Origin: Adineta steineri | Lineage: Eukaryota > Rotifera > Eurotatoria > Adinetida > Adinetidae | Direction of reading: 5' to 3' | Length of the DNA stretch: 64,000 bases | Assembly: GCA_905250115.1 (NCBI GenBank) | Contig: CAJNOI010000074.1 | Location: forward strand, 149,955-213,954 | Shown here: positions 42,891-55,696 of the stretch, piece after piece | Numbering within the stretch: the stretch's first letter is position 1 | Layout of the letters: every line of letters starts with the position of its first letter | Translations under genes and position numbers: made by a program | Notes under the pieces: generated by a model | The model's database searches: none | The model's input: only the letters and a program-made list of their open reading frames with translations | What the model was told of the DNA's origin: nothing

Positions 42891-43080
42891 AAGATTATTA
42901 TTTTTTTCTTGTCTCTATATGTATTTGTATTGTATAGTAGTGTCAAATTTCTGTTTATACTTAAAACCATGAATGATTGAATATGAATAAATAGACTAAG
43001 TTTACTAATCAAGTTCACTATTTTAAACAACAACAAAAAATTTGAAAGAAGAATTTATGTATGGTGTAGATATAAATCTT

Positions 43081-44564
43081 TTAAATAAAATCCTGTCCGA
43101 GTTCGAGTTCTTTTGCTGGCAGACCTGCCAGCAGTTGACGAGCGTCATCTTCTGTGAATTCCATACTGTGTTTCAATGAATCCAGTTTATTCTCATAGCC
43201 CGAACTGTGCTCTAGTTGTTCCGTATCAGTCGACTGTGTCGCTTGATGTCTCTTTTGGTTTAATGTACACCATTGTTTTGAAGTGAGCATGCCCTTCGAT
43301 TTGACATATTTGACAATGGTAGAGCCTATTTAATAAAACCCCTATTAAAAGACAAAGTAAAACAATATTGACTCACCAACGACTATACCACCCTTAGTGG
43401 GCAATTGTCCAACTCCACCATTTCGACCAACTGTCACGAGCATCGCTGGATGCTTTGCAGGATGGTATTCTTCTGGAAAGTCTTTTTTGTGCTCGATTCG
43501 CGCAATAAATGATGCTACATAGTCAGCTTGTTTGTCAGCAAGAAATGCGAGTTTTCCTTCTTTACTACTGATATCACCAATGGCAAAAATATTTGTATAA
43601 CCTTTCACTTGTAAATATTCATTCACATTCAGCCGACCTTCCTTGTTCGTATCTAGCTCTGCTACGAATGGACCCGCCTTCAAACTTTTGTTGTTTACAT
43701 GTGCTCCTGTACATACAAATGTCAGATCAGTCTTGATCTCGATCTTGCCTTTTGTTGTTAAGAATGTTTGATCACCTTCAATAAACTTCTCATGTTGATG
43801 TGCATAAGTAGTCGTGCCTAAATCAACACGATCATTAAACACAATTTTGACGCCGAGTCGTTCAAGGTCTGCTTGTAATCGAGTATAAAATTCTTTTTTG
43901 AACGCACCCGAATCGAGTAATGCCACACCGCTATGTACAAGTGTTATATCCTTGTGTGGAAAATCTGTTGCAATTTCTCCAGCCAGTTCAATGCCTACAG
44001 GTCCACCACCAATGATAAGAATGCGTTTCGCCTGTTCAATCTTCTGTCGAAGATTATCATAGTGTGCAATGGCTTGAGATTGTTCAGTTTCAGCGACTTT
44101 TCCGGGAAATGCATATGATGATCCTGTAGCAATAACGAGATAGTCGAATTGAATCGGCTCTTCACGTCCATGAACTTTAACACCATCGGGTGAAATAACT
44201 TCGACTTCAGCTTGTACAACACATCCTACAAAATCTGTATTTTGAAAAAAAAGAAACAACCAACTCTGAATAACAAACCATGTGTGAGTAGCCGGTCATA
44301 AGGAATCAATATTTGATGAGCATAGTTTGGTTCGACGCTGGCGCGTAATGCTCCAATATTGTGAAAAAAATAGGATTTTCGATCGATAAGTACGACAAAA
44401 AAATGACCAGTTTTGTCCAATGCTTTGGCACATTGAACACCACCTAAGAGTTAAAAAAATGTTGAAGAAAACGAGTTTTAAAGCTTCTACTAACCGTATC
44501 CGCCACCGACAATGAGCACAACTGGCTTCTTCTCCTTGTTTTCTCGTGATCCAGTGATACCCAT
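43081..44564 (-). CDS. AIFM2: Ferroptosis suppressor protein 1-like NAD(P)H oxidoreductase, copy A
   Basis: Four exons (44564-44495, 44443-44279, 44225-43377 and 43325-43081) give 442 aa. The N-terminus MGITGSRENK carries a myristoylation signal, as in AIFM2/FSP1. The FAD-binding dinucleotide motif is VLIVGGGYGGVQCAKAL. RASVEPNYAHQILIPYDRLL, LVIATGSSYAFPGKV, the NAD(P)H motif ILIIGGGPVGIELAGEIATD, VCTGAHVNNKS and NIFAIGDISSKEGKLAFLAD follow the family in order. FSP1 reduces ubiquinone/vitamin K at membranes, protecting lipids from peroxidation. It is about 70 aa longer than human (373 aa), with an extra C-terminal helix region ending ARQLLAGLPAKELELGQDFI. Tandem neighbour of copy B, converging tail-to-tail with RBBP4. 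Confidence 0.92.
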
Positions 44565-44829
44565 GTTCTAGTTTCTTTTACAAAAGTTACTCGAACGAAA
44601 AGACACAAATATAGATATTTTTGTGCGTATATACCTCGCTTCATTGCATTTTTTTGGGAGTAGTGAGTAAGAGTACTATTACATCCGAATGTTTTTTTTT
44701 CTCTTCGATGAGGCCGAATGAAAACGAAATAAAAGCACATGTCAACAAATATGAGTAAGAGGAACGTACGTCGGGTGTGGACTGTGGGTGAGTAATTAAG
44801 ACTACAACGATGCGCAGAGCCACATCCTC

Positions 44830-44975
44830 AAATATCTATGCAGAAGATAAAAGTGAAGCACATTATGTTGATCTTACATAAAGACTATCATTTTCTTGTT
44901 TTTATATGTATATATATTGTATTGTATTGTATTGTACAGTAGTGTCAAATTTCTGTTTATACTTAAAACCATGTA
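44830..44975 (+). pseudogene. RBBP4: Fragment of the last RBBP4 exon and 3' UTR, duplicated
   Basis: Frame 44831-44881 reads NIYAEDKSEAHYVDLT then stop, against NIYAEDETEANHADLE in the intact gene ending at 42890. Similarity continues into the 3' UTR (GTAGTGTCAAATTTCTG and a TTAAAACCATG end). It marks the left edge of the tandem unit that duplicated the FSP1 gene. A TTGTA pentamer run lies at about 44916-44937. Confidence 0.85.
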
Positions 44976-45342
44976 GGTATAAGTCTACTATATTCTAATG
45001 AGTTAAAGTTGATTTATGAAAAATAAATCTTTAATATAGATTAAAAATAACGTCTGTATAACATACGCGTTTCACAGCTCTTCGTAAATGTATTTGTATA
45101 TGTTTCCTGTCCTATGTAAGTTCTCTACGGAATATTACATATGTAAATAATTCTTTTATAATTAGAACTACCGTACTTTTAATTAAAATACCAAAATTAA
45201 CTTTCATCAAAATTTTGATCTCAATAAATAAACCTTCAACCAGCGGAAGATTCTGACTATATATTTTGTGCAAAGACTTTTTACACGCAGTTTATTATGT
45301 CGTGATGTTAAGAAAATTTTGATACAATGTAAAATTTATTTT

Positions 45343-46826
45343 TTAAATAAAGTCCTGTCCGAGTTCGAGTTCCTTCGCCGGTAGACCTGCGAGCAGTTGT
45401 CGAGCATCATCTTCTGTAAGCTCCATGCTGTGTTTCAATGAGTTCAGTTTTTTCTCATAGCCCGAACTATGATCCGATTGTTTTGTGTCAGTCGATCGTA
45501 TCGCTTGATTCATCTTCTGATTTAACGAAGACCATTGCTGTGAAGTGAACATTCCCTTCGATTTGGCATATTTGACAATGGTAGAGCCTATTAAATAAAA
45601 CTCCTATTAAAAGACAAAGTAAAAGAATATTGACTCACCAAAAATCATAGCACCTTTGCTAGGCATTTGTCCGGCTCCGCCATTCCTTCCCAAAGTCACG
45701 AACATCCCTGGATATTTCAAAGGGCGATATTCCTCCGGCATGCCTTTTTTGAGCTCGACTCGTGTAATGAATGATGCTACATATTCGGCTTGTTTGCCTG
45801 CGAGAAATGCGAGCTTGTCTTCTTTACTACTGATATCGCCAATGGCAAAAATATTTGTATAGCCTTTCACTTGTAAATATTCATTCACATTCAGCCGACC
45901 TTCCTTATTCATATCTAGCTCTGCTACGAATGGACCTGCCTTCAAACTTTTGTTGTTTACATGTGCTCCTGTACATACAAATGTCAGATCAGTCTTGATC
46001 TCGATCTTGCCTTTTGTTGTTAAGAATGTTTGATCACCTTCAATAAACTTCTCATGTTGATGTGCATAAGTAGTTGTACCTAAATCAACACGATCATTGA
46101 GCACTACTTTGACACCAAGTCGTTCAAGTCCTTCTTGTAGTCGAGTATATACTTCTTGTTTGAACACATTCGGATAGAGTAGTGTTGTACTACTGTGTAC
46201 AAGGGTTATATCTTTCAGTGGAAAATCTGTTGCAATTTCTCCAGCCAGTTCAATGCCTACAGGTCCACCACCAATGATAAGAATGCGTTTCGCTTGTTCG
46301 ATCTTCTGTCGAAGATTATCGTAGTGTGCAAGGGCTTGAGGCTGTTGAGTTTCGGCGACTTTTCCGGGAAATGCATATGATGATCCAGTAGCAATAACGA
46401 GATAGTCGAATTGAATCGGCTCTTCACGTCCATGAACTTTAACACCATCGGGTGAGATAACTTCGACCTCAGCTTGTACAACACATCCTACAAAATATAT
46501 ATGTCAAAAGAAAAGGAAGATTTAACTATGAACAACGAACCATTTGTGAGCAGTCGATCATACGGAATTAATATCTGTTGAGCATAATTCGGTTCAACAC
46601 TAGCACGTAGTGCTGCAATATTGTGAAAAAAATAGGATTTTCGATCGATAAGTACGACAAAAAAATGACCAGTTTTATCCAATGCTTTGGCACATTGAAC
46701 ACCACCTAAGAGTTAGAAAAATGTTGAAGAAAACGAGTTTTAAGGCTTCTACTAACCGTATCCGCCACCGACAATGAGCACAACTGGCTTCTTCTCTTTG
46801 TTTTCTCGTGATCCAGTGATACCCAT
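45343..46826 (-). CDS. AIFM2: Ferroptosis suppressor protein 1-like NAD(P)H oxidoreductase, copy B
   Basis: Start ATG at 46826 (MGITGSREN, as in copy A), with the same four-exon plan. The frame stays open throughout: FDYLVIATGSSYAFPGKVAE, ILIIGGGPVGIELAGEIATD, ITLVHSSTTLLYPNVFKQEV, NIFAIGDISSKEDKLAFLAG and KELELGQDFI. FAD and NAD(P)H glycine motifs are intact, so it should be functional. The middle exon is nearly the same as copy A over long runs, with clusters of change near the Ser-Gly-Val-Ala segment and in the last 100 residues. It is part of a tandem unit that also carried the RBBP4 tail. Upstream non-coding sequence is related for about 200 bp. Confidence 0.92.
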
Positions 46827-48770
46827 GTTGTATTTTCTTTTACAAGAGTTACTCTAATGAAAAAACACACATGTATATATATATGTATATACCTCGTTTC
46901 TTTGCATGTTAAACATGACAGAGCATTTTTCTAGGAGTGGTGAGTAAGAGCACTATTACACTGGAATAGTTTTGTTTTCTTTCTCTTTGATGCGACGCAC
47001 GAGAACGAAAGAAAAGTACATGTAAGCACATGTGAGCAAGAGAAATGTGCATCGTGGAAAACGTGTTGACGACGCAGTGAGGTATACGTCTTGCTTAAAA
47101 GACGGAGAGTTATTATTGACAGGTTCTTTCCTCAGTTTGTGTTAATAGTTTTTGCACCGTCATTGTCGTTGTTGTGTTCTTCTCATACTCTTGTAATTAT
47201 TTTCTTTTCTATTTTTTGAAATCGTCATCATATAAAACAAACTAATAAATATGCAAAAAATATTTTCTCAGTTTTCTCTCTTACATGACAAAGAAGAGAG
47301 ACGTGAGCGAGATTAACGATCACATTTATCTTCAACAAAACCATGATTGAATTTTTAAAACTCAATAGCTTTCTTGAAAAGTTAAATTTGTATATCGATA
47401 ACTCGTATTTTCAATTTTACAAACACATCTGAATTCTATATATATTCATATTTAGTTTTACTTTAACGATTGTTTGTCTACCCATAAATAGTGTAATTTC
47501 TAGTATAGTAACTACAAAAAAACGTACATAAGTTAATGTTAGTTTTACAACATGCGTTCTATTTAGACATTTTATTTTCTTTCCGTTTTTGTATACACTG
47601 ATATAGGTGAATGCAACCTGTTTAGCCGATAATTATTACAAATTCTCGGTTAAAAATAAAGATGAGATTATTTGTTCTAGTGTCTTTGATCCACTTCATT
47701 TACCTAAAATAATAATTTCAACGATCTTGATGACGTGGGTGAGTAATCAACAGTAAACTCTCAACCTTCGAGCTATAAGAACATAAGGACCAAAGGAATT
47801 TTATTTGTATTGATATTGTACAGCTAAACACATAGCATTGCTACTATGTGAAATAACAAGAATTTTTTTTCAGTAAAATGTTGCATTTCATGTTATTTTT
47901 TCCTATAGTGTGTTAATTACAATCATTGATAGTGAGTAACAAGAGTACACAAGATTAATAATAGATGTACTTAAATTCTTTTCATAAAATTTCTTTCTAT
48001 TTATCATTGAAAATTTCAGTTAATAGAGATGATAAATATGTTATTAGTAAATTCTATCTGTCAATCTAATTATTCAAATAAAACCACAAGGAAATCAAGA
48101 AATTGAAGGAAAAATATAAATTTGATATTTATTATCACTTATTTTAACCGATTGATATAATTTCATCTTTTAGTATATACATACAAGTGTGAAACTGAGC
48201 TGTACATAAATTAACTCATATAACTGTAAAATACAAAAGTATATATTCACGAATTTAATCTTCAAGGACATTGACATATTAATAAAAATATTCACAGTTA
48301 TCGAATCATTTTCATACTTTGCGAATTGTTTTTGAGAATTCTATGATAGAATTTCAATTGAATAAAATTTATATTAGAAATTTTAAAAACGAGAGATTGG
48401 CCCATTTAAGCTATCTTTTTGATTAAAAATTCAATAGTAACACAATCGGTTGATAGACATTTTAAAAATATGTTATCTTAAACATTGTATTAATATTTAT
48501 TCAAATAGGCAAAGTAAATCTACATTTCATCGCTTCTACTATACTTATTTACAGTTCTTTTGACTCTGTGAAAACATACGTGCATAGATTAACACATTGA
48601 GTACTTTCTTTGATTTTTTTCTATCGTAATGTAATACATATTTTTGTTTGCATTTACCATCTACCCGTTTAATGTTTTATAGAATTAAAAAAACAATCGA
48701 TTTTTTTCTTTTTCAGTTACTGATAGAGAAAAAAAATCATTATTCATATGTTTTGAAGAATTCTAGCAAT
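46827..48770. other. Intergenic 1.9 kb
   Basis: The first 200 bp match the promoter side of FSP1 copy A in part. The remainder is AT-rich, with no protein or repeat that I can name. Confidence 0.5.
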
Positions 48771-49925
48771 ATGTTGTGTCATATTATCTTCAGTTTATTA
48801 TTTTTTTGTATTCCTGTCTTTGCTACTAAAATACCTTTTATCAATAATACCGTTTTTATTCCAACATCGAATACAGATATTACAATAATTACAAATCAAA
48901 CATGTAGTCAATGTTTATGTTTCATACTGAACTCTTCTTATATTGCCCTAAATTGTCTCCCAAACGATACATGTCAATTTTTTAATACTTTCTCTCGTAC
49001 TTATACAATTCAAACAATATCACAAGCTCGTCTCTACTTTTTTCAAGAAATTTTTCCAAATGCAAGTCAGTGTTGTATATCTAATACTGATTACCTGATA
49101 AATAAACTTAATACAACAACTCCGATCCATGCCAATATTCCTGGTCCTCGTTGTCTTGTTTTTGACAATAATGGATATTTAGTTACAGTCTCTTGGTCTA
49201 TCAATCAAATCATCCGTCTTTATCCAACAAATCTAACCATTGTTAGTTATCCATTATCTCCTAGATTCAACGACAGTCCTCAACTTATAACTTATCATAA
49301 TGAGGCATATTACGTAGCATTTCCGTACTATATCGTGGCCGTTGACACTAATACTTTGACTATACTTAGTAATATTACAGCACCGAACTTAAGTGGAACT
49401 CGTGGTATGATGTTTCTTAACAACGGACAAACATTGATTGTTGCTTCTACTTTTAATTCATATCTTCTGTTTTTTAATCAATCAGCTACGGACTCTACAA
49501 GTTATAGTTTTGTTAATCAACAAAAAGTGAATTATATAGACCCACATGGATTTTGGTATGTAAGTGACACTTACTTCTATGTGACATCATGGCAAGATAA
49601 TACGATTTATGCTTATTCTGCTACTAATAATAGTGTAATATGGACGGAACAACTTTTTGTTGATGCACACTCAGTAGCACCATCAAGCGATGGTAATCAT
49701 TTAACAGTTGATGAATGTGATCGTTATTGGTTCATGTTAGGAGGAAATGGTATTAGAATTTTTAACAATCAAGCATCGCTCATTGCAAATTTAACTCGAA
49801 TATCTGCATCTCCTTTTTATTCAATTATTACCGATAAATATGTAATATATGTATCAGATACATCATCAAATTTAATTATTCGAATTGATCCAAATATCCA
49901 ATGTTATTCTGATGAAGAAAATTAA
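48771..49925 (+). CDS. Secreted beta-propeller-like protein, unknown function
   Basis: I chose the ATG at 48771 because it gives a clean signal peptide (MLCHIIFSLLFFCIPVFA). An open frame extends further upstream, but that part looks non-coding. The single-exon mature protein is about 365 aa. It has a Cys-rich N-terminal part (TNQTCSQCLCFILNSSY, NCLPNDTCQF, ASQCCIS), many N-x-S/T glycosylation sites, then repeated strands typical of NHL/SMP-30-like propellers (GPRCLVFDNNGYLVTVSWS, SGTRGMMFLNNGQTLIVAS, DPHGFWYVSDTYFYVTSWQ, AHSVAPSSDGNHLTVDECD). It is probably extracellular. No specific ortholog recognised. Confidence 0.75.
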   Translation: MLCHIIFSLLFFCIPVFATKIPFINNTVFIPTSNTDITIITNQTCSQCLCFILNSSYIALNCLPNDTCQFFNTFSRTYTIQTISQARLYFFQEIFPNASQCCISNTDYLINKLNTTTPIHANIPGPRCLVFDNNGYLVTVSWSINQIIRLYPTNLTIVSYPLSPRFNDSPQLITYHNEAYYVAFPYYIVAVDTNTLTILSNITAPNLSGTRGMMFLNNGQTLIVASTFNSYLLFFNQSATDSTSYSFVNQQKVNYIDPHGFWYVSDTYFYVTSWQDNTIYAYSATNNSVIWTEQLFVDAHSVAPSSDGNHLTVDECDRYWFMLGGNGIRIFNNQASLIANLTRISASPFYSIITDKYVIYVSDTSSNLIIRIDPNIQCYSDEEN

Positions 49926-51302
49926 ACAGTAGAAAAAATTATGTAAAGACATTTTAAATGTCAATAATATTTTTATCACTGTGTCAGAGAGAATTATTTT
50001 TCACAATAAATAAAATTTATTCAAACAATCTTATATATTTTTTAGATGCATTTCTGATAATTTTAAAGAAACAATATTTGTGCTCTTTCGTTCATTGTAC
50101 ATGTATTATGAATTTGTCTCTCATTGTTTTTAGTATAATTCGTTATTTAATCACGTGTTGTATTGAAATGAAAAGGTATCTATAGTAACTGAAGTGTCTT
50201 TTATAGAGAGCAAGATGAAAGGCTTTTGCATTTCTCTATCATACTTTGTAAAAAAAGGAAATTGGAAATAAAAAGGAAGTAGCCTACCTGTACATTAATT
50301 ATTAGTAACTGTATCGGAGTAGCGATCAATTTATAATTAGATTGTAATGATAAAAAATATATGTACCATTATTAAAAGTGAATGTATATATATATATATG
50401 AGTCATTTTGAACATGAAATATAATCCAGCTATTTGAGTAATACTGACTTTATTATTCATGCTATATTTTTAATAATCGGTATTCAATATTTTGCTATTA
50501 TTTTGTAGATTTTATATTTATGTATCAACTTTACAAAGATTAATATTCAAGTTTTGAAAGTCATATGCCTTAATAGATCTGCTAAAAAATTATTTTACTA
50601 GTGAATATTCAGGTTTATCTTGTAAGATCCATCAACTGAATTGATAAAAATTTTGAAGATCCGTGAATTCAATTGAAAAAAAGAGTTCTCTTAGTTTTAG
50701 TTGAAGAATAAATTTACAGAATGGATATCTGAGAAATAGCAAGTCTTCATTCTTTTGGCAAGTATGGATATATGTGGCGATTTAAAAAAAAAGTTTATAT
50801 GCGTTTTTTAACTCTTACTTTTATATTTATATGATCTGATTGCTATTTTCATGCAACTGTGTTCTCTATATACCAACATGATCTTTGAATATTTTAGATA
50901 AACGAATGTATGATCTACTCTACAGTTTATTAGCGCAACGTCATGTGTGATATATGTCTCGGTCTGAACTGAGATTTTTAATTTACAAACAGTCAATTCA
51001 ACCGCACTCACGAATTGAATAAACTAATTTTTTAAACTTCCAAACATTAAGTAGGATTGAGTTCAGATATATCTGATAAAAGCGAAGAATATATTTTAAG
51101 GGTGTGGGTGTGAGTAGTGTATCAAAAACCCACACCCACATTGGCTATGAATGCCATTAATTAGAAAAGAATTTGGAAATTTTTATTTATTCAAACTGAT
51201 GATTCTTATTGATCGTTTTTTTCTTTATTTCTGGAATATTAATAACATTATTGAGTGTTCAATGTTGATATGAAAAGACCTTTAGTACATCGTTACCATT
51301 AT
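49926..51302. other. Intergenic 1.4 kb, TA run and hairpin
   Basis: A TA microsatellite lies at about 50385-50400 and a GT-rich hairpin at 51100-51138. Small frames are not convincing. Confidence 0.5.
51100..51138. repeat. GGGTGTGGGT hairpin, telomere-like
   Basis: GGGTGTGGGT at 51100 and ACCCACACCC at 51128 pair perfectly over 10 bp with a loop of about 18 nt. Same motif as at 4413-4470. Confidence 0.6.
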
Positions 51303-52864
51303 TTATGTACAGATCATTTCAGTATTATCCATGCTGCTCTTCGTTTGAAATGGATTTTTCCCAGTATTTAAAATGTCCACAAATACCCGGATGAAAAATA
51401 TTCCATCTTTAACATAAATACTTTGTGTATCGGTAAGATATTCAAGTAGGCAAAATTTAATTATACCATATTCATCATTTTTTTCTTGTATAGGTCGAGC
51501 AAACGAAGATGAATTGGCGTCTGGTTTTAGAATATATTCAATATGATTTTGTTGATTCGATTGATCCCATAAAATAAAATGAATATTGTATTTAAACGGA
51601 TATGGTATAAGATTATCATATTTTCCACGGTGTAAAGTAAGAAAAATCGATAGATAATCTCGATTGGATTCATTTGTTGAGCATAGACGTATTGTAAATG
51701 GATAACCATATTTCGAAGTTATAATTTTTACTGGATCCAGTGAAAAAGGTAACGTATTTGGAGAATTAAAAGGGAGAGTTGCAGTACAATCTTTATCTAA
51801 TATTAAAACTGGATCTTTTCCAGTCGCTTGTTTAATATTATTCATATCTGTTTGTAATTGACTTTGTTTTTCTACTGATTCTTCTAGGGGTTTTTTGTTT
51901 TCATTGGATTGTTTTTTTAACTCATCCATATTTCGTTGATTCTGTTCAATAATTGTTTTGATATTACTCGCTTCAAGTTTTATACGTTCTTGATTCAATG
52001 ATAAAGTTTCCATGGCTGGTAAAATGTTATTCATAGTTTCATGTAATTCTCTATGTTCATTTTTCGTTATTTCCAAACAATTCTCAATCTGTGCTTGTCG
52101 ATGTTTTGGATCAATATATTCAGCAGTTTTGAGAGATAATATATACTGATGTTGATCGCTAAGATAATGCGTTTTCATATCATACCATTTTACCTGAAAA
52201 AAAACAAGTTACTAGTTATAATTTAAACATGAAATGAAATATTACTAAAGCCAGACAATTGGGCAATCCGCATAGCAAATGTCTATGTATACATAGTTCC
52301 ATTCGATGTTCTTCTAATAAATTCATTGCAAAAAAACGTTCATTACAACCGACACATTCTAGATCAGCATGTTGTTTTTCTAAATGGACCTGAAATAGAA
52401 GAAGTTTATTATAGTTGTTTAACTCATTCAAACAACATACTAGATAATCTTTGTATAATCCTTTCCAAGGACATAGATAACATATGATGAATACTTGCCT
52501 CAAATCTCGTTCGACGCCACGATCTGCTACTGCCTACTAATCAAATATTATAAGAACATAAGCTAAAAAAATTATCATACTATTTTTTTTTCTTGTTTCG
52601 TTTGACAAAATGGGCAAATAAATGGCTCACTGAATAGAAAAAAAGAATTTCAGAATGTAATATTAAATTAAAAATCTACCTGTCAGATACACCATTTTTC
52701 ATGCACCATCGGCATAAAAGACTGCCGCAACATACGAGTTGGTATGCATATAGTAATAGCATTGCACATAACTTACAAATAAATGTATTGTTAATTTCTT
52801 GGAAGTTTCCAACCTTTAATCCTTCGAATAGTTTCGTTTGACTGATTTTCGTATAATCTGACAT
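51303..52864 (-). CDS. TRAF-type RING/zinc-finger/MATH protein
   Basis: Five exons (52864-52680, 52629-52581, 52533-52441, 52389-52246 and 52193-51303) give 453 aa. A RING-like cluster opens the protein: FICKLCAMLL, QLVCCGSLLCRWCMKNG, then FICPFCQTKQEKK. TRAF-type zinc-finger residues follow (VFIICYLCPWKGLYKDYLVH, LECVGCNERFFAMNLLEEH, MELCIHRHLLCGLPNCLALV). A coiled coil (ITKNEHRELHETMNNILPAM) precedes a C-terminal MATH domain (KYGYPFTIRLCSTNESNRDY, SIFLTLHRGKYDNLIPYPFK, FILWDQSNQQNHIEYILKPD, SIYVKDGIFFIRVFVDI). Such proteins are E3 ligases or adaptors for receptor signalling. Expanded TRAF-like families occur in several invertebrates. Which TRAF it corresponds to is not clear. Confidence 0.85.
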
Positions 52865-55696
52865 TGCAGTGGTGACTGTAAGAAGAGTAAGTAATATTTA
52901 TATGACGCAAGCTTGAAATATAATTTTTTTCCGCTTTATATGCATTACATATTTTACTTTCCTCTTGCCACGACATCATTTTCCTCAAAACGTGTGCGGA
53001 AGTAGATAAAAATCACACATACCGATCAGAGATGCAAAAATTTCCTCGTGCGTCCCCACGCAGGGGAGAAACTTTTTGGTTTTTTGGAAGACTCTGCGCG
53101 TTTGATGCCCACACATCATATCTGACACACGAAACTGTTAAGTACCAACATACTCTTCCGATACACTCTATTAGTAATTATTATTTTATGACTAATTTAA
53201 TAGTACGATGTAACTGCATGTTTGCAATGAATCATCAAATTTTTATTATTATTTATTTCATCTGCAAAATTTCAGGTTTATATGTAATAGGAAATGATTT
53301 ATTATACTGAATGTTACGTAAGAAACTGGCAATTATATAGGATGCAAGATTATGAAATTATAATTTCTACTGCCGTAAATGAAGAGTTCTAGTTTATTTT
53401 ATGTCGAAAAATAAAAAACAACATACGTACTCTATCGACGCAAGTTTCATACTGGCAAATTCTTTATTTATTCCTCTTCAAAAAAATCTCATTGGTTTTT
53501 TCTAATACCTATTAGTGTGTGAGATAATTCCGATCGATATAATTTCCGACATAGTTTATTCATAATTAAATAATTATCATTTTAAATTTGGGTGCATGTG
53601 ATAAACACAGTATAATCAATATTAGTGAACTGATGTAATCTTATCGAAAGCGATTGTGCTCTTGCAATGAGGATTTTTATCGCTATTCGACATCTATCAT
53701 CTTTTTACATGGAGGACATAACGAAAAAAAAAGCTTTTACCTGTAGAACAGTTTTGTTGTTGGAAAGAAAAAAGAAACATGTCTTCTTTGTTTTTATTTC
53801 AAATATATTGCACATGTCTCTATGAATATTGCGCAATTCATGAGTATTTTGACTTCACTCACCATACTATTCTGTTTCATACATTTATAAGATCATTCTA
53901 TATAAATTGCTATCATACTGTGTGAAACAATATATGTTGTCTATTCATAGATATTTATTATTTATATATAATTGACGCTTATTACTTGTAAGAAGAACAA
54001 AGTACAATATTTTATTAAGTTTATAAATATCAATATAACTGTCTAGAATAAATAATATAATACTAAATGATACCATCTCATTTCAAATAACACTTGTTTG
54101 TTACAAATTTTCGCTATGTTATAAGACAATGAAAAAATTAGTAAAAAATGAATTTTTCTTCCGTATAGAGAACTTTCTTTTTATATGCAATGACTCTAGG
54201 AGCTTGCTGTAAACAAGTTGTATATGGGCACGGCCAAGCGTGACGGAATTTCATTTTTTCAACTTGTGAGACATGTATCTTATCAATAACAAGAGAAATG
54301 TCCCTGAAATTTTTACCATACATGAAGATTAACTAACTCTACTAGCAGTAAAAATTTAACTGATTTATGACGAGCCATAACGGAGTTATATGAAAAATAT
54401 CGTTCGTTACGGAATTTCAAAAATGGACAAAATTTTGAGGGAGGACTCAGATTTTAACATTTTTCTCCGAAACTAAATGACTCATAAATGAACGTTTTAT
54501 ACATAGATTGTTCAGCTTTTCACAAGCTCTTAGAATATCATGTCGTTTTCTCTGTAAAACATTTCCTTTAAAAAGGACGACTTAAAAGATTGAGCGTTAC
54601 GGAATTTCGCCGTTTTTCTCTTTTTCTGTGAGGGACAATTTAGCGACATTTTTATAATAGTTTTAACTATGAAATCTAATTTTTTTTCATTCTGTAACGA
54701 TTAAGAGTATTGTTTTCTATAGATCAATTAGTTCATTTTCATGTCTGTCTCAAAATTTCATAGAAAATTTCATTCATTATTTTGACAAAAATGAAAATTT
54801 TCAAAATAAAAAAAGCGAAATTTCGTGATTATTCGTGTTTTTAAAGTCGTAGGAACGGAAAATGATATTTGTTTTATGTGTCAGCTGAGTAATTCAGAAT
54901 GTCGAACAAACTTAATATTTCAAGATCATACTTTCTGTTAAAAAAATTTTTCTCTATATATTACTGATTTTTAACCTTCACCAGCGAAGTGGACTATTAG
55001 CTGGCCGTGCCCATATACAGTCAATGTACATGCAAATTGTTAAAAAAAATATTTATTTTAAATAATAACTGGATTGATATATTATGTTAATATTCAATCA
55101 AAATCGTATCTAATATATTCTAATTAGATAAATATATTTAATATTTCTAGCTGTTTGAATGCGTAACGTATTATTTGATTTATAAGAATTGTTTCTTATG
55201 TTTGACTCGTTAAATATTTTTGTCGTTCTGTATTAAACAGCTGAAAGAGAACAAAAAATATAAATCTGTTTAACATGCATTGCAGTTTAATCAAAGAAAA
55301 ATAACTCAGTAGGAGGTTGACTGTAATTATTTATTGATATATTCGTTATAATATATCTGAAAACATCGAACAGTGAAAAAAAAATCGATTAGTTGCATGT
55401 TATATAAAGTCTTTGCTGTAATGGAAAACATTTACAGCATTAATACTACCATATAGCTCCCTCTGTATTTGAAAAAGATTTATTTATTCTATGCACTCAC
55501 ATGTTATTCTATAGTTTTAGTATATGTACCTGCCTTTTGTCGCTTTCCTCCGTGTGAATCATAATAAATCGAGTAGCGACGAAACTTCTGTTTTTTTCTG
55601 TTTCTTATATCTATATTTTAATAATGCGCTCTTGTTTTTTAACTTTTCATTCGATTCATATTAAAAATAACAATAATAATCGAATAAAAATTTCAG
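52865..55696. other. Intergenic 2.8 kb with a DNA element
   Basis: Between the divergent TRAF and GPD1 starts. It contains the 801-bp inverted-repeat element at 54219-55019. The rest is AT-rich without recognisable genes. TTTCAG sits directly before the GPD1 ATG. Confidence 0.5.
54219..55019. mobile_element. 801-bp non-autonomous DNA transposon with 18-bp perfect TIRs
   Basis: TGTATATGGGCACGGCCA at 54219-54236 and its exact reverse complement at 55002-55019. If the first TA is the target, the repeats begin TATGGGCACGGCCA and are flanked by TA, as in Tc1/mariner elements. The inside is AT-rich, with three copies of GTKACGGAATTTC (near 54241, 54408 and 54596). No transposase frame. Confidence 0.7.
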
